Part shown: positions 1 to 5,889 of the stretch, piece after piece
Layout of the letters: each line of letters starts with the position of its first letter
Position numbering within the stretch: position 1 is the first letter of the stretch
Assembly: GCA_003141795.1 (NCBI GenBank)
Contig: PLNO01000257.1
Coordinates: forward strand, 1 to 6,150
Direction of reading: 5' to 3'
DNA length: 6,150 nucleotides
From: Spirochaetaceae bacterium
Lineage (GTDB): Bacteria > Spirochaetota > Spirochaetia > SZUA-6 > Fen-1364
Position numbers and translations under genes: made by a program
The notes under the pieces: generated by a model
Database searches by the model: none
What the model was told of the DNA's origin: nothing
Seen by the model: the letters and a program-made list of their open reading frames with translations, nothing else

Positions 1-138
1 CGGTTTTTAGAGGTGCCCTTAATCTCGTCGATCATTTCCCACCCACTTCGATGAAGCACGACAGACATGACGTGCCTGAAAGCCGAACCAGCAACCTGAC
101 AAAGGTGTCCATACGTCGTTGACAGGGAGCCAGGAATC
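1..138. other. Left-edge stretch without a convincing gene
   Basis: No complete gene is visible. A plus frame is open from about base 3 to 122 but has no start site or recognisable product. The first 20 or so bases, read on the minus strand as GGGCACCTCTAAAAACC, remind me of the terminal repeats of some insertion sequences. If so, an element would lie just outside the window to the left, with its end around base 20. This is memory of a motif only; the partner repeat and target duplication are not in view. The hydrolase ends at base 139, and I see no clear hairpin plus T-run terminator for it here. Confidence 0.3.
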
Positions 139-1200
139 TCATTTGCCCAGGAAGAAAGACCTGGTGATTCGAATGAACTCATCAGGCTTGTCTATATGAA
201 CCACGTGAGCGGCGTCTATCCTGACATACTTGACGTTTGAGATCAGTGAGACCGCTCGGTTTGCATCTTTCTGGTCCATGGCACCGTCAAGAGTGCCGTC
301 GTCCAGCACCTTGAAGTTCGCCTGTAAAAGCAGTACGGGACATTTGATCCGTTTGAGAGCTTCCACATGGTCAAACTCGGCATTCCAACTTCCATCGTAG
401 AACGCGTCGCCAAAATAGGGGTCGTAGTAATCGAGGCCGCGGATGAATAGCCGCAAAATATCGGGAAGAAAATTGAGTTCCACCGGTTGACCTGGGTTGG
501 CTGCACGGTACTTCTGAATGCTGGAGACGATAAGACCGAGGGCGTTATCCCCGGCCATTTTTGTTATGAATGCCTTATTCGTATTCAGCCAATAGATGAG
601 AAAGTCGCTGTTGTTCCCCTCCAGGTAGTCATGACAGGTCGTAAAGGTTTTGTAGGCCACGCTGGTCTTGGAACGAGGATACTCGGCTGTAAACAGGGGA
701 GGATCCTCCAGCAAGATCGCTCTCACCAAGTCGGGCTTGTTGGCGGCAAGCCAAACGGTGAGAAGCCCTCCGGAGGAGTTGCCTGTGACGAGGACCGGTT
801 CTCTGATGACGGTTTCGATGAAGGCAGCAAGGTCGTTTCCAATGTGCGTGGCGTTCATGTAATCCACGGGGCTCTTGGTCTTCCCGTGCCCGTGGTACGA
901 TACCGCGAATACGTGAAAAGATTTTGACAATTCGGGAAGGACTCGGCTGTAGCTATACCAGTCCATGTGCTGGGCATGAAGAAGTAACAGCGCCGGGCCA
1001 TTATCGGGACCTTCAGCATAGTTCAGGGTGACCGGACCGATTTCTACATTCTTTTCAACAATGCCTGCTGCTGCATCTTTCTCGTGCCAGGGATCCCTGT
1101 ATGACGTGTCGAGGGTCGCGCAGCCGCAAAGCATCAGGACCACGAGCCCTGCAATTGTCGAGCAGGCCAACTCAGCCTTCCTCGAATGGATTTCTTTCAA
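139..1200 (-). CDS. Alpha/beta-hydrolase-fold lipoprotein (353 aa)
   Basis: A predicted serine hydrolase of the alpha/beta fold, probably anchored to a membrane facing the periplasm. The first 27 residues form a lipoprotein signal: charged start, hydrophobic core, then L24-C25-G26-C27, with C27 as the likely lipidated residue. The body shows the fold in order: strand plus turn LLLLHAQHMDW (about 71-81), SYHGHGKTKSP (101-111), the nucleophile elbow G-N-S-S-G (140-144, S142 as nucleophile), a cap region (about 170-280), a candidate acid among D300, D301 and D305 after CPVLLLQ, and H332 in AAHVVHIDKPDEF as catalytic histidine. The oxyanion turn reads HAQ rather than the common HGG or HGF. The start is TTG at 1198-1200, chosen because a GGAGGTGA ribosome site sits seven bases upstream and the lipoprotein signal begins there. 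Esterase, lipase or C-C hydrolase are all possible; the substrate is unknown. Third-position base use is more mixed than in the genes to the right. Confidence 0.88.
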   Translation of the reverse strand: MKEIHSRKAELACSTIAGLVVLMLCGCATLDTSYRDPWHEKDAAAGIVEKNVEIGPVTLNYAEGPDNGPALLLLHAQHMDWYSYSRVLPELSKSFHVFAVSYHGHGKTKSPVDYMNATHIGNDLAAFIETVIREPVLVTGNSSGGLLTVWLAANKPDLVRAILLEDPPLFTAEYPRSKTSVAYKTFTTCHDYLEGNNSDFLIYWLNTNKAFITKMAGDNALGLIVSSIQKYRAANPGQPVELNFLPDILRLFIRGLDYYDPYFGDAFYDGSWNAEFDHVEALKRIKCPVLLLQANFKVLDDGTLDGAMDQKDANRAVSLISNVKYVRIDAAHVVHIDKPDEFIRITRSFFLGK

Positions 1201-1204
1201 GCGC

Positions 1205-1212
1205 TCACCTCC
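1205..1212 (-). promoter_or_regulatory. Strong Shine-Dalgarno deciding a TTG start
   Basis: On the minus strand this reads GGAGGTGA, essentially a full match to the 16S anti-Shine-Dalgarno. It is correctly spaced from a TTG codon at 1198-1200. There is no ATG in a suitable place, so the ribosome site is what fixes the hydrolase start. Confidence 0.75.
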
Positions 1213-1226
1213 GACATATGGATGAC

Positions 1227-1261
1227 TGAGTCAACTTAATGACATAGCCGGTGTGAGTCAA
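1227..1261. repeat. Direct repeat TGAGTCAA, two copies 27 bp apart
   Basis: The octamer TGAGTCAA occurs at 1227-1234 and again at 1254-1261, in the same orientation and upstream of the hydrolase. One copy contains the proposed -35. Two identical boxes in a promoter region can be sites for a regulator, but two octamers could also be chance. Confidence 0.35.
1233..1261 (-). promoter_or_regulatory. Possible sigma-70 promoter of the hydrolase gene
   Basis: On the minus strand, TTGACT (1261-1256) is followed after 17 bases by TAAGTT (1238-1233). The -35 is good and the -10 is weak. The position, about 30-60 bases before the TTG start, suits the hydrolase. The pair overlaps the TGAGTCAA direct repeats. 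Confidence 0.3.
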
Positions 1262-1543
1262 GCGGCCAATACTGTGGAATGAATTGGCAGAATTGACGTG
1301 AAGACAAACGGGACAATCATCGGCTTACAAATGATGTAGCGCTCCTCCGAATTCAGCTCACCTGCGCGCGGCCACGAATACTCCACTCCTCGGTGCAGAC
1401 CTCGGACTTGTAGTGCCCCGATTTTGTGGGCATGTGTGACTTGCGAAAGCAGAAGTCGGTGGTCGCCGACTACGCCGCGTCGCGCCATGGTCCTGCTCGC
1501 TCGCTTCGTCCCTGCATTTCGTTACGACTCATCACAGCTTTGC
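1262..1543. other. Intergenic stretch with no supported gene
   Basis: About 280 bases between the hydrolase promoter region and the tRNA-like locus. The small open frames here (a 76-codon minus frame and a 79-codon plus frame) have no ribosome site and no familiar protein features. I see no strong hairpins, repeats or promoter in it. It may be the decayed remains of former genes. Confidence 0.4.
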
Positions 1544-1572
1544 TTGACCGATTTTCTTACATGGAATACATT
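1544..1572 (+). promoter_or_regulatory. Promoter-like sequence ahead of the tRNA-like locus
   Basis: TTGACC (1544-1549) is followed after exactly 17 bases by TACATT (1567-1572). These match the sigma-70 consensus at five and four of six positions. Transcription would begin around 1579, just before the tRNA-like sequence. That is the spacing expected for a tRNA promoter, and it is the best argument that the locus is or was transcribed. Confidence 0.4.
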
Positions 1573-1596
1573 TATGGCCGATAGATGCGTTTCGTG

Positions 1597-1686
1597 GCAA
1601 CTGGCTGCACCTCGAAAAACCGGCCTCTGCCAGCGTGAGGGGCTGGTGCCCGAAAGGGAGTGACGGTTCGAGTCCTGTCCGTTGCA
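1597..1686 (+). tRNA. tRNA-Leu(GAG)-like sequence, degenerate or unusual
   Basis: Several parts of a class II leucine tRNA are present in order. The anticodon stem CCAGC/GCTGG (1630-1634 with 1642-1646) is perfect and closes a 7-base loop GTGAGGG with U33, anticodon GAG (1637-1639) and G37. A long variable arm follows with CCC-GAAA-GGG, and then a T-loop TTCGAGT. The ends GCAACTG (1597-1603) and CCGTTGC (1679-1685) pair at six of seven positions, leaving A1686 as discriminator. The total of about 90 nt fits tRNA-Leu. Two parts do not fit. The T stem GACGG pairs with CCTGTC only if one T is bulged, and the 26 bases between acceptor and anticodon stem form no normal D arm. No CCA is encoded. 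It could be a decayed tRNA gene, an integration-site remnant or an atypical tRNA. Confidence 0.42.
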
Positions 1687-1706
1687 TACAATCCGCCGAA
1701 TACCGT

Positions 1707-1740
1707 CATTCATGAATGCATCAGATCCGACCACCGGATC
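1707..1740. repeat. 12-bp palindrome and adjacent 6-bp hairpin
   Basis: CATTCATGAATG (1707-1718) is a perfect 12-bp palindrome. Six bases later, GATCCG (1724-1729) and CGGATC (1735-1740) form a perfect inverted repeat around ACCAC. They lie between the tRNA-like sequence and the importer promoter. No T-run follows, so they do not make a canonical terminator. A regulator-binding site or chance are both possible. Confidence 0.4.
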
Positions 1741-1785
1741 CGCCCCGCTCGGGCCGCAGCGCAAGCGCAGTGGGACCAAAAAAGA

Positions 1786-1814
1786 TTGACAACCTAAAAG
1801 GGTCACCATACAAT
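1786..1814 (+). promoter_or_regulatory. Strong sigma-70 promoter of the ABC importer operon
   Basis: A perfect TTGACA (1786-1791), an exact 17-base spacer, and TACAAT (1809-1814) matching the -10 consensus at five of six. A run of six A residues just upstream (1778-1783) could act as a weak UP element. Transcription should start near 1820-1822, giving a leader of about 50 bases before the binding-protein start at 1870. This is the best promoter in the window. Confidence 0.8.
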
Positions 1815-1822
1815 CGCTTGTC

Positions 1823-1841
1823 GCATGTCCGTGTGACATGC
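1823..1841. promoter_or_regulatory. Inverted repeat at the transcription start, candidate operator
   Basis: GCATGTC (1823-1829) and GACATGC (1835-1841) are exact reverse complements around CGTGT. TG/CA (1819-1820 and 1844-1845) extends the symmetry imperfectly to 27 bp. It begins within a few bases of the predicted start site of the importer promoter, where a bound repressor would block transcription. It does not look like the usual LacI-type operator, and no regulator gene is in the window. In RNA it could also fold into a 7-bp hairpin at the 5' end of the message. Confidence 0.55.
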
Positions 1842-1869
1842 TGCATTTGTTTTCGGACAAGGGGGTAAT

Positions 1870-3105
1870 ATGAAGCGTTCCTTCCTGTTCCGGCTCATCA
1901 TCACAGTCCTCATCCTTGCCGTGCTCGTGCCGGCAGCGGTGTCCGCCAAGCCGAAGGTCACCTTCTTCTGGGCGCTGTACGACGGCCTCACGGAGGACTT
2001 CCGCGCATCCCTCGAGAGCGCCTTCAACAAGGCGTATCCTGACATCGAGCTGCAGATCGTGCCCGTGAACTGGAACGACATGCAGAACAAGATCACCACC
2101 TCCCTCGCAGGCGGCAACCCGCCGGAGCTGGCGGTGATCGGAACCCGGTGGCTTCTGGACTACATGGCCACCGACTCAGCCGCTGAGGTGACCCAGTACG
2201 TGAGCAAGGCGACCCTCGACAACATCGCCCCCGGGGCCATGGAGGCGAAGATCAAAGGCAAGCTCATGGGCATCCCCGTCGCGGCCGGCCCCCGCATCCT
2301 CGCCATGAATACGAGCCTCACCACGGTGATGCCGAAGACAATGGAGGAGCTGCGCGCTCAGGCGAAGCGGATCACGAAGCCGGGCCGGGTGTACGGCCTG
2401 CTCATGCCGGGCAAGAAATTCACCGAGCTCACCGATTTCTGCTACTACTTCTACGCGGCAGGCGGAGACTACTTTGCCACCAATGCCGACGGTTCCTGGG
2501 GAAAGTGCACCGTCAACAGCCCGGCGGGTGTGAAGGCCATGACTTTCATGGCCGACATCGCGCTGAAGGACAAGTCCGTGCAGGACGGCTTCACGTCGAT
2601 GGACCGCATGGGTTCCCATCCCATCTTCTACTCGGGCAAGGCCGGCTACGTGATGATCGGCGCGTGGGCCGAATCGGGGATGAAGGATGCGAAATCCTCC
2701 TTCAAGGCGCAGTACGGGCTGATACCGCCCTTTGCAGGCCAGAAGCAGACCGGGCTCATCATCACCGACTCCATCGCCTTCTTCACCAAGGCCAAGGCGC
2801 TCAAGGAAGCCGGCAAGTTCATCGACTTCTTCTACAAGGACGAGTGGAAGGGCGAGTTCGACAAGCTCGTCGGCTTCCCGCCTGTCACCATCAGCGCCGC
2901 CAAGGCGCCGTTCTGGCAGACCCCTCTGTACAAGACCCTTGGCCAGGCCGCCATGACCGCCAAGCCCTGGCCGCTCATCGAGGGCTGGGACGAGTACAAC
3001 AACATCATCTGGGACGCCTGCGAGAAGGTGTTCCAGGGCATGTCGACCCCGAAGCAGGCTCTTGACGAGGCCGCGCAGGAGATCGACAGCTCGCGCGGCA
3101 TGTAA
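1870..3105 (+). CDS. ABC transporter sugar-binding protein, family 1 (411 aa)
   Basis: The extracytoplasmic solute-binding component of a carbohydrate importer, which captures substrate in the periplasm and delivers it to the two permeases encoded next. Residues 1-26 are a clear signal peptide (MKRS, hydrophobic core, then A-V-S-A before KPK) with no lipobox, so the mature protein is probably soluble. The mature part starts with a beta strand (KVTFFWALYDG) and continues in the style of family 1 binding proteins: LQIVPVNWNDMQNKI, then a hinge region with GNPPELAVIG, a central domain, and late aromatic residues (FFYKDEWKGEFD; WPLIEGWDEYNN) that often line sugar sites. The length fits the family. 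ATG at 1870 follows AAGGGGG at 1859-1865. The substrate could be a mono- or oligosaccharide or glycerol-phosphate-like compound; the sequence alone does not decide. Confidence 0.9.
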   Translation: MKRSFLFRLIITVLILAVLVPAAVSAKPKVTFFWALYDGLTEDFRASLESAFNKAYPDIELQIVPVNWNDMQNKITTSLAGGNPPELAVIGTRWLLDYMATDSAAEVTQYVSKATLDNIAPGAMEAKIKGKLMGIPVAAGPRILAMNTSLTTVMPKTMEELRAQAKRITKPGRVYGLLMPGKKFTELTDFCYYFYAAGGDYFATNADGSWGKCTVNSPAGVKAMTFMADIALKDKSVQDGFTSMDRMGSHPIFYSGKAGYVMIGAWAESGMKDAKSSFKAQYGLIPPFAGQKQTGLIITDSIAFFTKAKALKEAGKFIDFFYKDEWKGEFDKLVGFPPVTISAAKAPFWQTPLYKTLGQAAMTAKPWPLIEGWDEYNNIIWDACEKVFQGMSTPKQALDEAAQEIDSSRGM

Positions 3106-3125
3106 GAGGCATTCAGATAACCCAG

Positions 3126-3147
3126 GAGGGGGGCAATCGCCCCCCTC
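3126..3147 (+). terminator. Strong stem-loop between binding protein and permease genes
   Basis: GAGGGGGGC (3126-3134) and GCCCCCCTC (3139-3147) form a perfect 9-bp G/C-rich stem with an AATC loop. The following run is short (TTTT at 3151-3154, after TCG), so it is a weak intrinsic terminator at best. In binding-protein operons a hairpin at this place commonly gives partial termination, or protects the upstream message from 3' decay. The binding protein is then made in excess over the permeases. I favour that role. Confidence 0.7.
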
Positions 3148-3179
3148 TCGTTTTCATTCCATAGAGACCGGGGGCAACC

Positions 3180-4091
3180 GTGGCTAACCTTGCTGTAGTG
3201 CCGCTGAGGAAGAGACTGTGGAACGCCGAGGCACGCCTGGCCTATGTGCTGCTGGCGCCGACGGTGATCTTCCTCATCGCCTTCATGTTCTATCCCATCG
3301 TGTACGTGTTCGTGATGTCACTCTTCAGAACCAACAAGCTGAGCCAGCTCACGAAGTTCGTGGGCTTCAAGAACTACGCGGAACGCCTCACGGACCCCGA
3401 ATTCTGGGGAGTCCTCCTGCGGTCGCTGAACTGGACCGTCATCGCCGTCGTCGTCAAGTTCCTCATGGGCATGCTCATCGCGATCCTTCTGAACATGAAG
3501 TTCCCGGGGAGAAAGATCGCGCGGATGCTCTTCATCATCCCCTGGGCCTCGTCGGTGCCCATCAGCACGCTTTTATGGCAATGGGTGTACCACCCCGAGT
3601 TCGGTCTGCTGAACCATACGCTGAAGATCACAGGTCTCTGGGCAAATCCGCCGATGTGGCTGGGACGGCCTACCTCCGCCTTCATCGCGTGCATCTGGGT
3701 GGACATCTGGGCCGGCATCCCGTTCTTCGCCCTCGTGTTCCTGGCCGGCATGCAGGCCGTACCGACAGAGCTGTACGAGTCTGCCAATATGGACGGCGCG
3801 GGCGCTGGCAGGCGCTTCTTCTCCATCACGTTAGCGGGGCTGCGCGAGCTGATCCTTATCACAACGCTTCTCTCCGCGATCTGGACCTTCAACGACTTCA
3901 ACGTGATCTATATCCTCACGCGGGGCGGCCCGGCGAACGCGACGAACATCCTCACCACGTCCGTCTACATGAGCGCATTCGTCTTCCTCAAGTTCGACAG
4001 CGCCGCGGTACAGGCTGTCCTCACCTTCGCGATCCTCACGATCGTGAGTGTGATCTACGCGCGGTTCTATTTCCGAAAGGAGAACGATTGA
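3180..4091 (+). CDS. ABC sugar permease, MalF/UgpA type (303 aa)
   Basis: One of the two inner-membrane channel subunits of the importer. I see six hydrophobic segments at roughly 20-48, 80-104, 113-135, 166-190, 222-246 and 275-295. The cytoplasmic EAA loop, which docks on the ATPase, is at about 199-222 (YESANMDGAGAGRRFFSITL). It keeps the D-G-A core and the I-T-L end, but has alanine where most members have proline (ITLAGL for ITLPGL) and S-A for the usual A-A. The block FNVIYILTRGGPANAT (240-255) is typical of the MalF-like partner. The start is GTG at 3180, with GGGGG (3170-3174) as ribosome site. It follows the stem-loop after the binding-protein gene and overlaps the next gene by one base. 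Confidence 0.92.
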   Translation: MANLAVVPLRKRLWNAEARLAYVLLAPTVIFLIAFMFYPIVYVFVMSLFRTNKLSQLTKFVGFKNYAERLTDPEFWGVLLRSLNWTVIAVVVKFLMGMLIAILLNMKFPGRKIARMLFIIPWASSVPISTLLWQWVYHPEFGLLNHTLKITGLWANPPMWLGRPTSAFIACIWVDIWAGIPFFALVFLAGMQAVPTELYESANMDGAGAGRRFFSITLAGLRELILITTLLSAIWTFNDFNVIYILTRGGPANATNILTTSVYMSAFVFLKFDSAAVQAVLTFAILTIVSVIYARFYFRKEND

Positions 4092-4921
4092 TGAGACGGC
4101 AGAACCGCGCGCGAATCTTCACGATCCCTCTCACGATCATCCTCCTGGCGCTCATGCTTTTCCCGTTCTTCGTCATGATTTCCACCATGCTGAAGTCCGG
4201 TGAGGACGTGTACAAGTCCCCGCCGATCTGGATCCCGTCGCACGTGGAGGTGCAGAACTTCATCAAGGTGTGGACGCAGTACGACCTTGCCAGCTACTTC
4301 AAGACCAGCATCTTTATCGCCCTGGGCGCAATGGCTCTCAACACGCTTCTGTGCGTGCCGGCGGCCTATGCCGTTTCCCGCCTGCGCTTCGTTGGCCGAA
4401 AGTCCGCGCTGTATCTCTTGCTCATGATCGAGATGTTCTCTCCCGTCATCGTCATCATCTCGCTTTTCAAGATCATGACCGCGGCAAAGCTGTACGATAC
4501 CCTTGCCAGCCTCATCATCATGGACGCTCTCTTCACCGTGGCGTTCAACACGTGGATGATGAACGGCTACTTCAAAACCATCCCGAAGGACATCGAGGAG
4601 GCTGCGCTCATCGACGGGTGCAGCCGCGTGCAGACCATCACGAAGATCATGATCCCGATCGCCGTACCGGGCCTCGTGACCGTGATGATCTACTCCTTCA
4701 TCTTCGCGTGGAACGAGTTCCTCTTCGGCCTGTCGTTCATTTCGTCGAAGAACAAGATGCCGCTCACCATCGCGCTGTACAACTTCGTGGGGCGCTGGAC
4801 CACGCAGTGGCAGTACCTGTGCATGGCGGCTTTCCTCGCGCTCATCCCGGTGCTGATCCTGTTCTTCTTCATCGAGAAAAGGCTGGTCGCGGGACTTGCT
4901 GGTGGCGCGGTGAAGGGATAG
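4091..4921 (+). CDS. ABC sugar permease, MalG/UgpE type (276 aa)
   Basis: The second membrane subunit, which should pair with the preceding permease. ATG at 4091 shares its A with the TGA stop of the upstream gene, and AAAGGAGA (4076-4083) is a good ribosome site. The frame stays open far upstream, but that part lies inside the previous permease and is not coding. Hydrophobic segments lie at about 11-32, 72-95, 105-128, 137-158, 193-215 and 243-262. The EAA loop (about 170-192) is canonical: E-A-A-L-I-D-G-C, then I-M-I-P. FAWNEFLF (205-212) is a conserved MalG-family block. No ATPase follows: the next gene runs in the opposite direction, only 24 bases away. I see no convincing terminator in that gap. 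Confidence 0.93.
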   Translation: MRRQNRARIFTIPLTIILLALMLFPFFVMISTMLKSGEDVYKSPPIWIPSHVEVQNFIKVWTQYDLASYFKTSIFIALGAMALNTLLCVPAAYAVSRLRFVGRKSALYLLLMIEMFSPVIVIISLFKIMTAAKLYDTLASLIIMDALFTVAFNTWMMNGYFKTIPKDIEEAALIDGCSRVQTITKIMIPIAVPGLVTVMIYSFIFAWNEFLFGLSFISSKNKMPLTIALYNFVGRWTTQWQYLCMAAFLALIPVLILFFFIEKRLVAGLAGGAVKG

Positions 4922-4945
4922 GGAGTTTCGGCCGCGCTCCACGCA

Positions 4946-5785
4946 TCACGTGCCCCGACGCGCGAGGATGCGGTCCAGGGTAGCCTTGAGCTCGGGGACC
5001 GTGTCGACGTATTTGATGATTGCCTCCAGGTAGCCCGATGGATCGCCGGTGTCCAACCGTTCTCCCTGAACCCGTCGGAAGACAACGCGACCCTTGCGCG
5101 CCAGGGCGAGAAGCGCGGGCACATGATAAAACTCCCCCGCGCCGCGCCGTTTCCATTCCTCGGCAAGCTGGTCCAGGAAATCGGGAGCGTAGAGGAACCG
5201 CCCGATGGACGCCTCACGGCTCTGCTCTTGTCCCCGCGGCGGCTTCTCCACAATGCCCGTCACGTGCTGGCCATCCTCAGCGACAGTAATGATCGCATAG
5301 CGGTTCAAGTCGGGCGGATCGTACAGAGTGGCGAGCACGGAGCAACCCGTCTCCTCCCATGCTGAGATGAGCTGCCGCGCCAGGGGCGGAGTTCCGAAGT
5401 GCAGGTCGTCGGGATACGCGACAACAAACGGCTCCCTGCCCACGAAATCCCGGGCAAGGAGGAGGGCATGTCCCGTTCCCCGCATTTCGGGCTGCCGCAC
5501 GAAGTAACAGGTCGCCTTAGGCGGGGCAATCGCGGCGAGCTTCCTCTCGTCCCCGGCAGCGCGGAAGGAGGCTTCCAGCTCGATCTCACGGTCGAAGTAA
5601 TCCTCGAGCGCCTTTTTTCTCCGCGACGTAATGAAGAGGATCTCCGTGATGCCCGAGCTCACGAGCTCCTCCACGACGAAATCGATGGCGGGCCGCGTTA
5701 TCAGAGGAAGCATTTCCTTGGGCACTGTCTTTGTTACGGGAAGAAAGCGGGTACCGTACCCCGCCGTGACGATGACACCCTTCAT
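4946..5785 (-). CDS. galU: UTP-glucose-1-phosphate uridylyltransferase (279 aa)
   Basis: Makes UDP-glucose from UTP and glucose-1-phosphate in the cytoplasm, feeding cell-envelope sugars and the Leloir pathway. The N-terminal nucleotide-binding block MKGVIVTAGYGTRFLP, then VTKTVPKEMLPL, is diagnostic of the GalU family. Further family blocks are RQPEMRGTGHALL (about 102-114), VVAYPDDLHF (about 124-133, metal-binding aspartate), IVEKP, IGRFLYAPDFLDQL and LDTGDPSGYLEA. The segment that is GDEIQLTDAI in E. coli is replaced by GAGEFYHVPAL. This marks a divergent subgroup that I associate with spirochaetes. The reading frame extends 27 codons further upstream, but I chose the internal ATG (5783-5785) because homology begins exactly there. 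No Shine-Dalgarno precedes it. It converges with the importer operon and diverges from the kinase gene. Confidence 0.88.
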   Translation of the reverse strand: MKGVIVTAGYGTRFLPVTKTVPKEMLPLITRPAIDFVVEELVSSGITEILFITSRRKKALEDYFDREIELEASFRAAGDERKLAAIAPPKATCYFVRQPEMRGTGHALLLARDFVGREPFVVAYPDDLHFGTPPLARQLISAWEETGCSVLATLYDPPDLNRYAIITVAEDGQHVTGIVEKPPRGQEQSREASIGRFLYAPDFLDQLAEEWKRRGAGEFYHVPALLALARKGRVVFRRVQGERLDTGDPSGYLEAIIKYVDTVPELKATLDRILARRGT

Positions 5786-5792
5786 GGGGGTC

Positions 5793-5821
5793 AGTATAGA
5801 CGAATCGCGCGATACCGCCAG
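5793..5821 (-). promoter_or_regulatory. Possible galU promoter giving a leaderless message
   Basis: On the minus strand, TATACT (5798-5793) is a good -10 lying seven bases before the galU ATG. CTGGCG (5821-5816), 17 bases further up, is a poor -35 with three of six matches. Transcription would start at or next to the ATG, which agrees with the lack of a ribosome site. Confidence 0.3.
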
Positions 5822-5849
5822 AGTCCGCCCGCAGGCGCCAATCGCTTGG

Positions 5850-5878
5850 TGGACAATTCCGAACATCGGCGATATCGT
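5850..5878 (+). promoter_or_regulatory. Possible promoter of the galactokinase-family gene
   Basis: TGGACA (5850-5855, five of six) and TATCGT (5873-5878, four of six) are 17 bases apart. Transcription would begin around 5885, between the alternative GTG (5881) and the ATG (5890), leaving almost no leader. The call is tentative because the hexamers are imperfect. Confidence 0.3.
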
Positions 5879-5889
5879 GAGTGCCTGCC

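Noticed and set aside
1258..1488. 76-codon minus-strand frame in the intergenic region
   Set aside because: No ribosome site, no domain, and mixed composition. Probably chance.
1607..1626. CTCGAAA as a tRNA-Ser(CGA) anticodon loop
   Set aside because: The flanking bases do not form an anticodon stem, and the distance to the T-arm is too long for a serine tRNA.
1424..1663. 79-codon plus-strand frame
   Set aside because: It runs into the tRNA-like sequence and has no ribosome site or recognisable protein features.
1522..1860. 112-codon minus-strand frame opposite the importer promoter
   Set aside because: It lies across the tRNA-like locus, the strong promoter and the inverted repeat, which explain the region better.
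3218..4090. N-terminal extension of the second permease frame, 291 codons
   Set aside because: This part overlaps the first permease in another frame, reads as low-complexity H, R and P-rich sequence, and a good ribosome site plus ATG at 4091 begins the real protein.
4067..4942. A 291-codon open frame on the minus strand across the second permease
   Set aside because: It is antisense to a clearly conserved membrane protein, is very rich in R, H, E and D as expected for the reverse of a GC-rich coding strand, and shows no domain. It is a shadow frame.
4922..4945. Bidirectional terminator between the second permease and galU
   Set aside because: Only a 4-bp GGAG/CTCC pairing with a long loop and no T-run can be drawn; not enough to call.
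5786..5866. 27-codon upstream extension of galU
   Set aside because: The family's conserved start MKGVIVTAGYGTR begins at the internal ATG. The extension has no similarity I recognise and no ribosome site.
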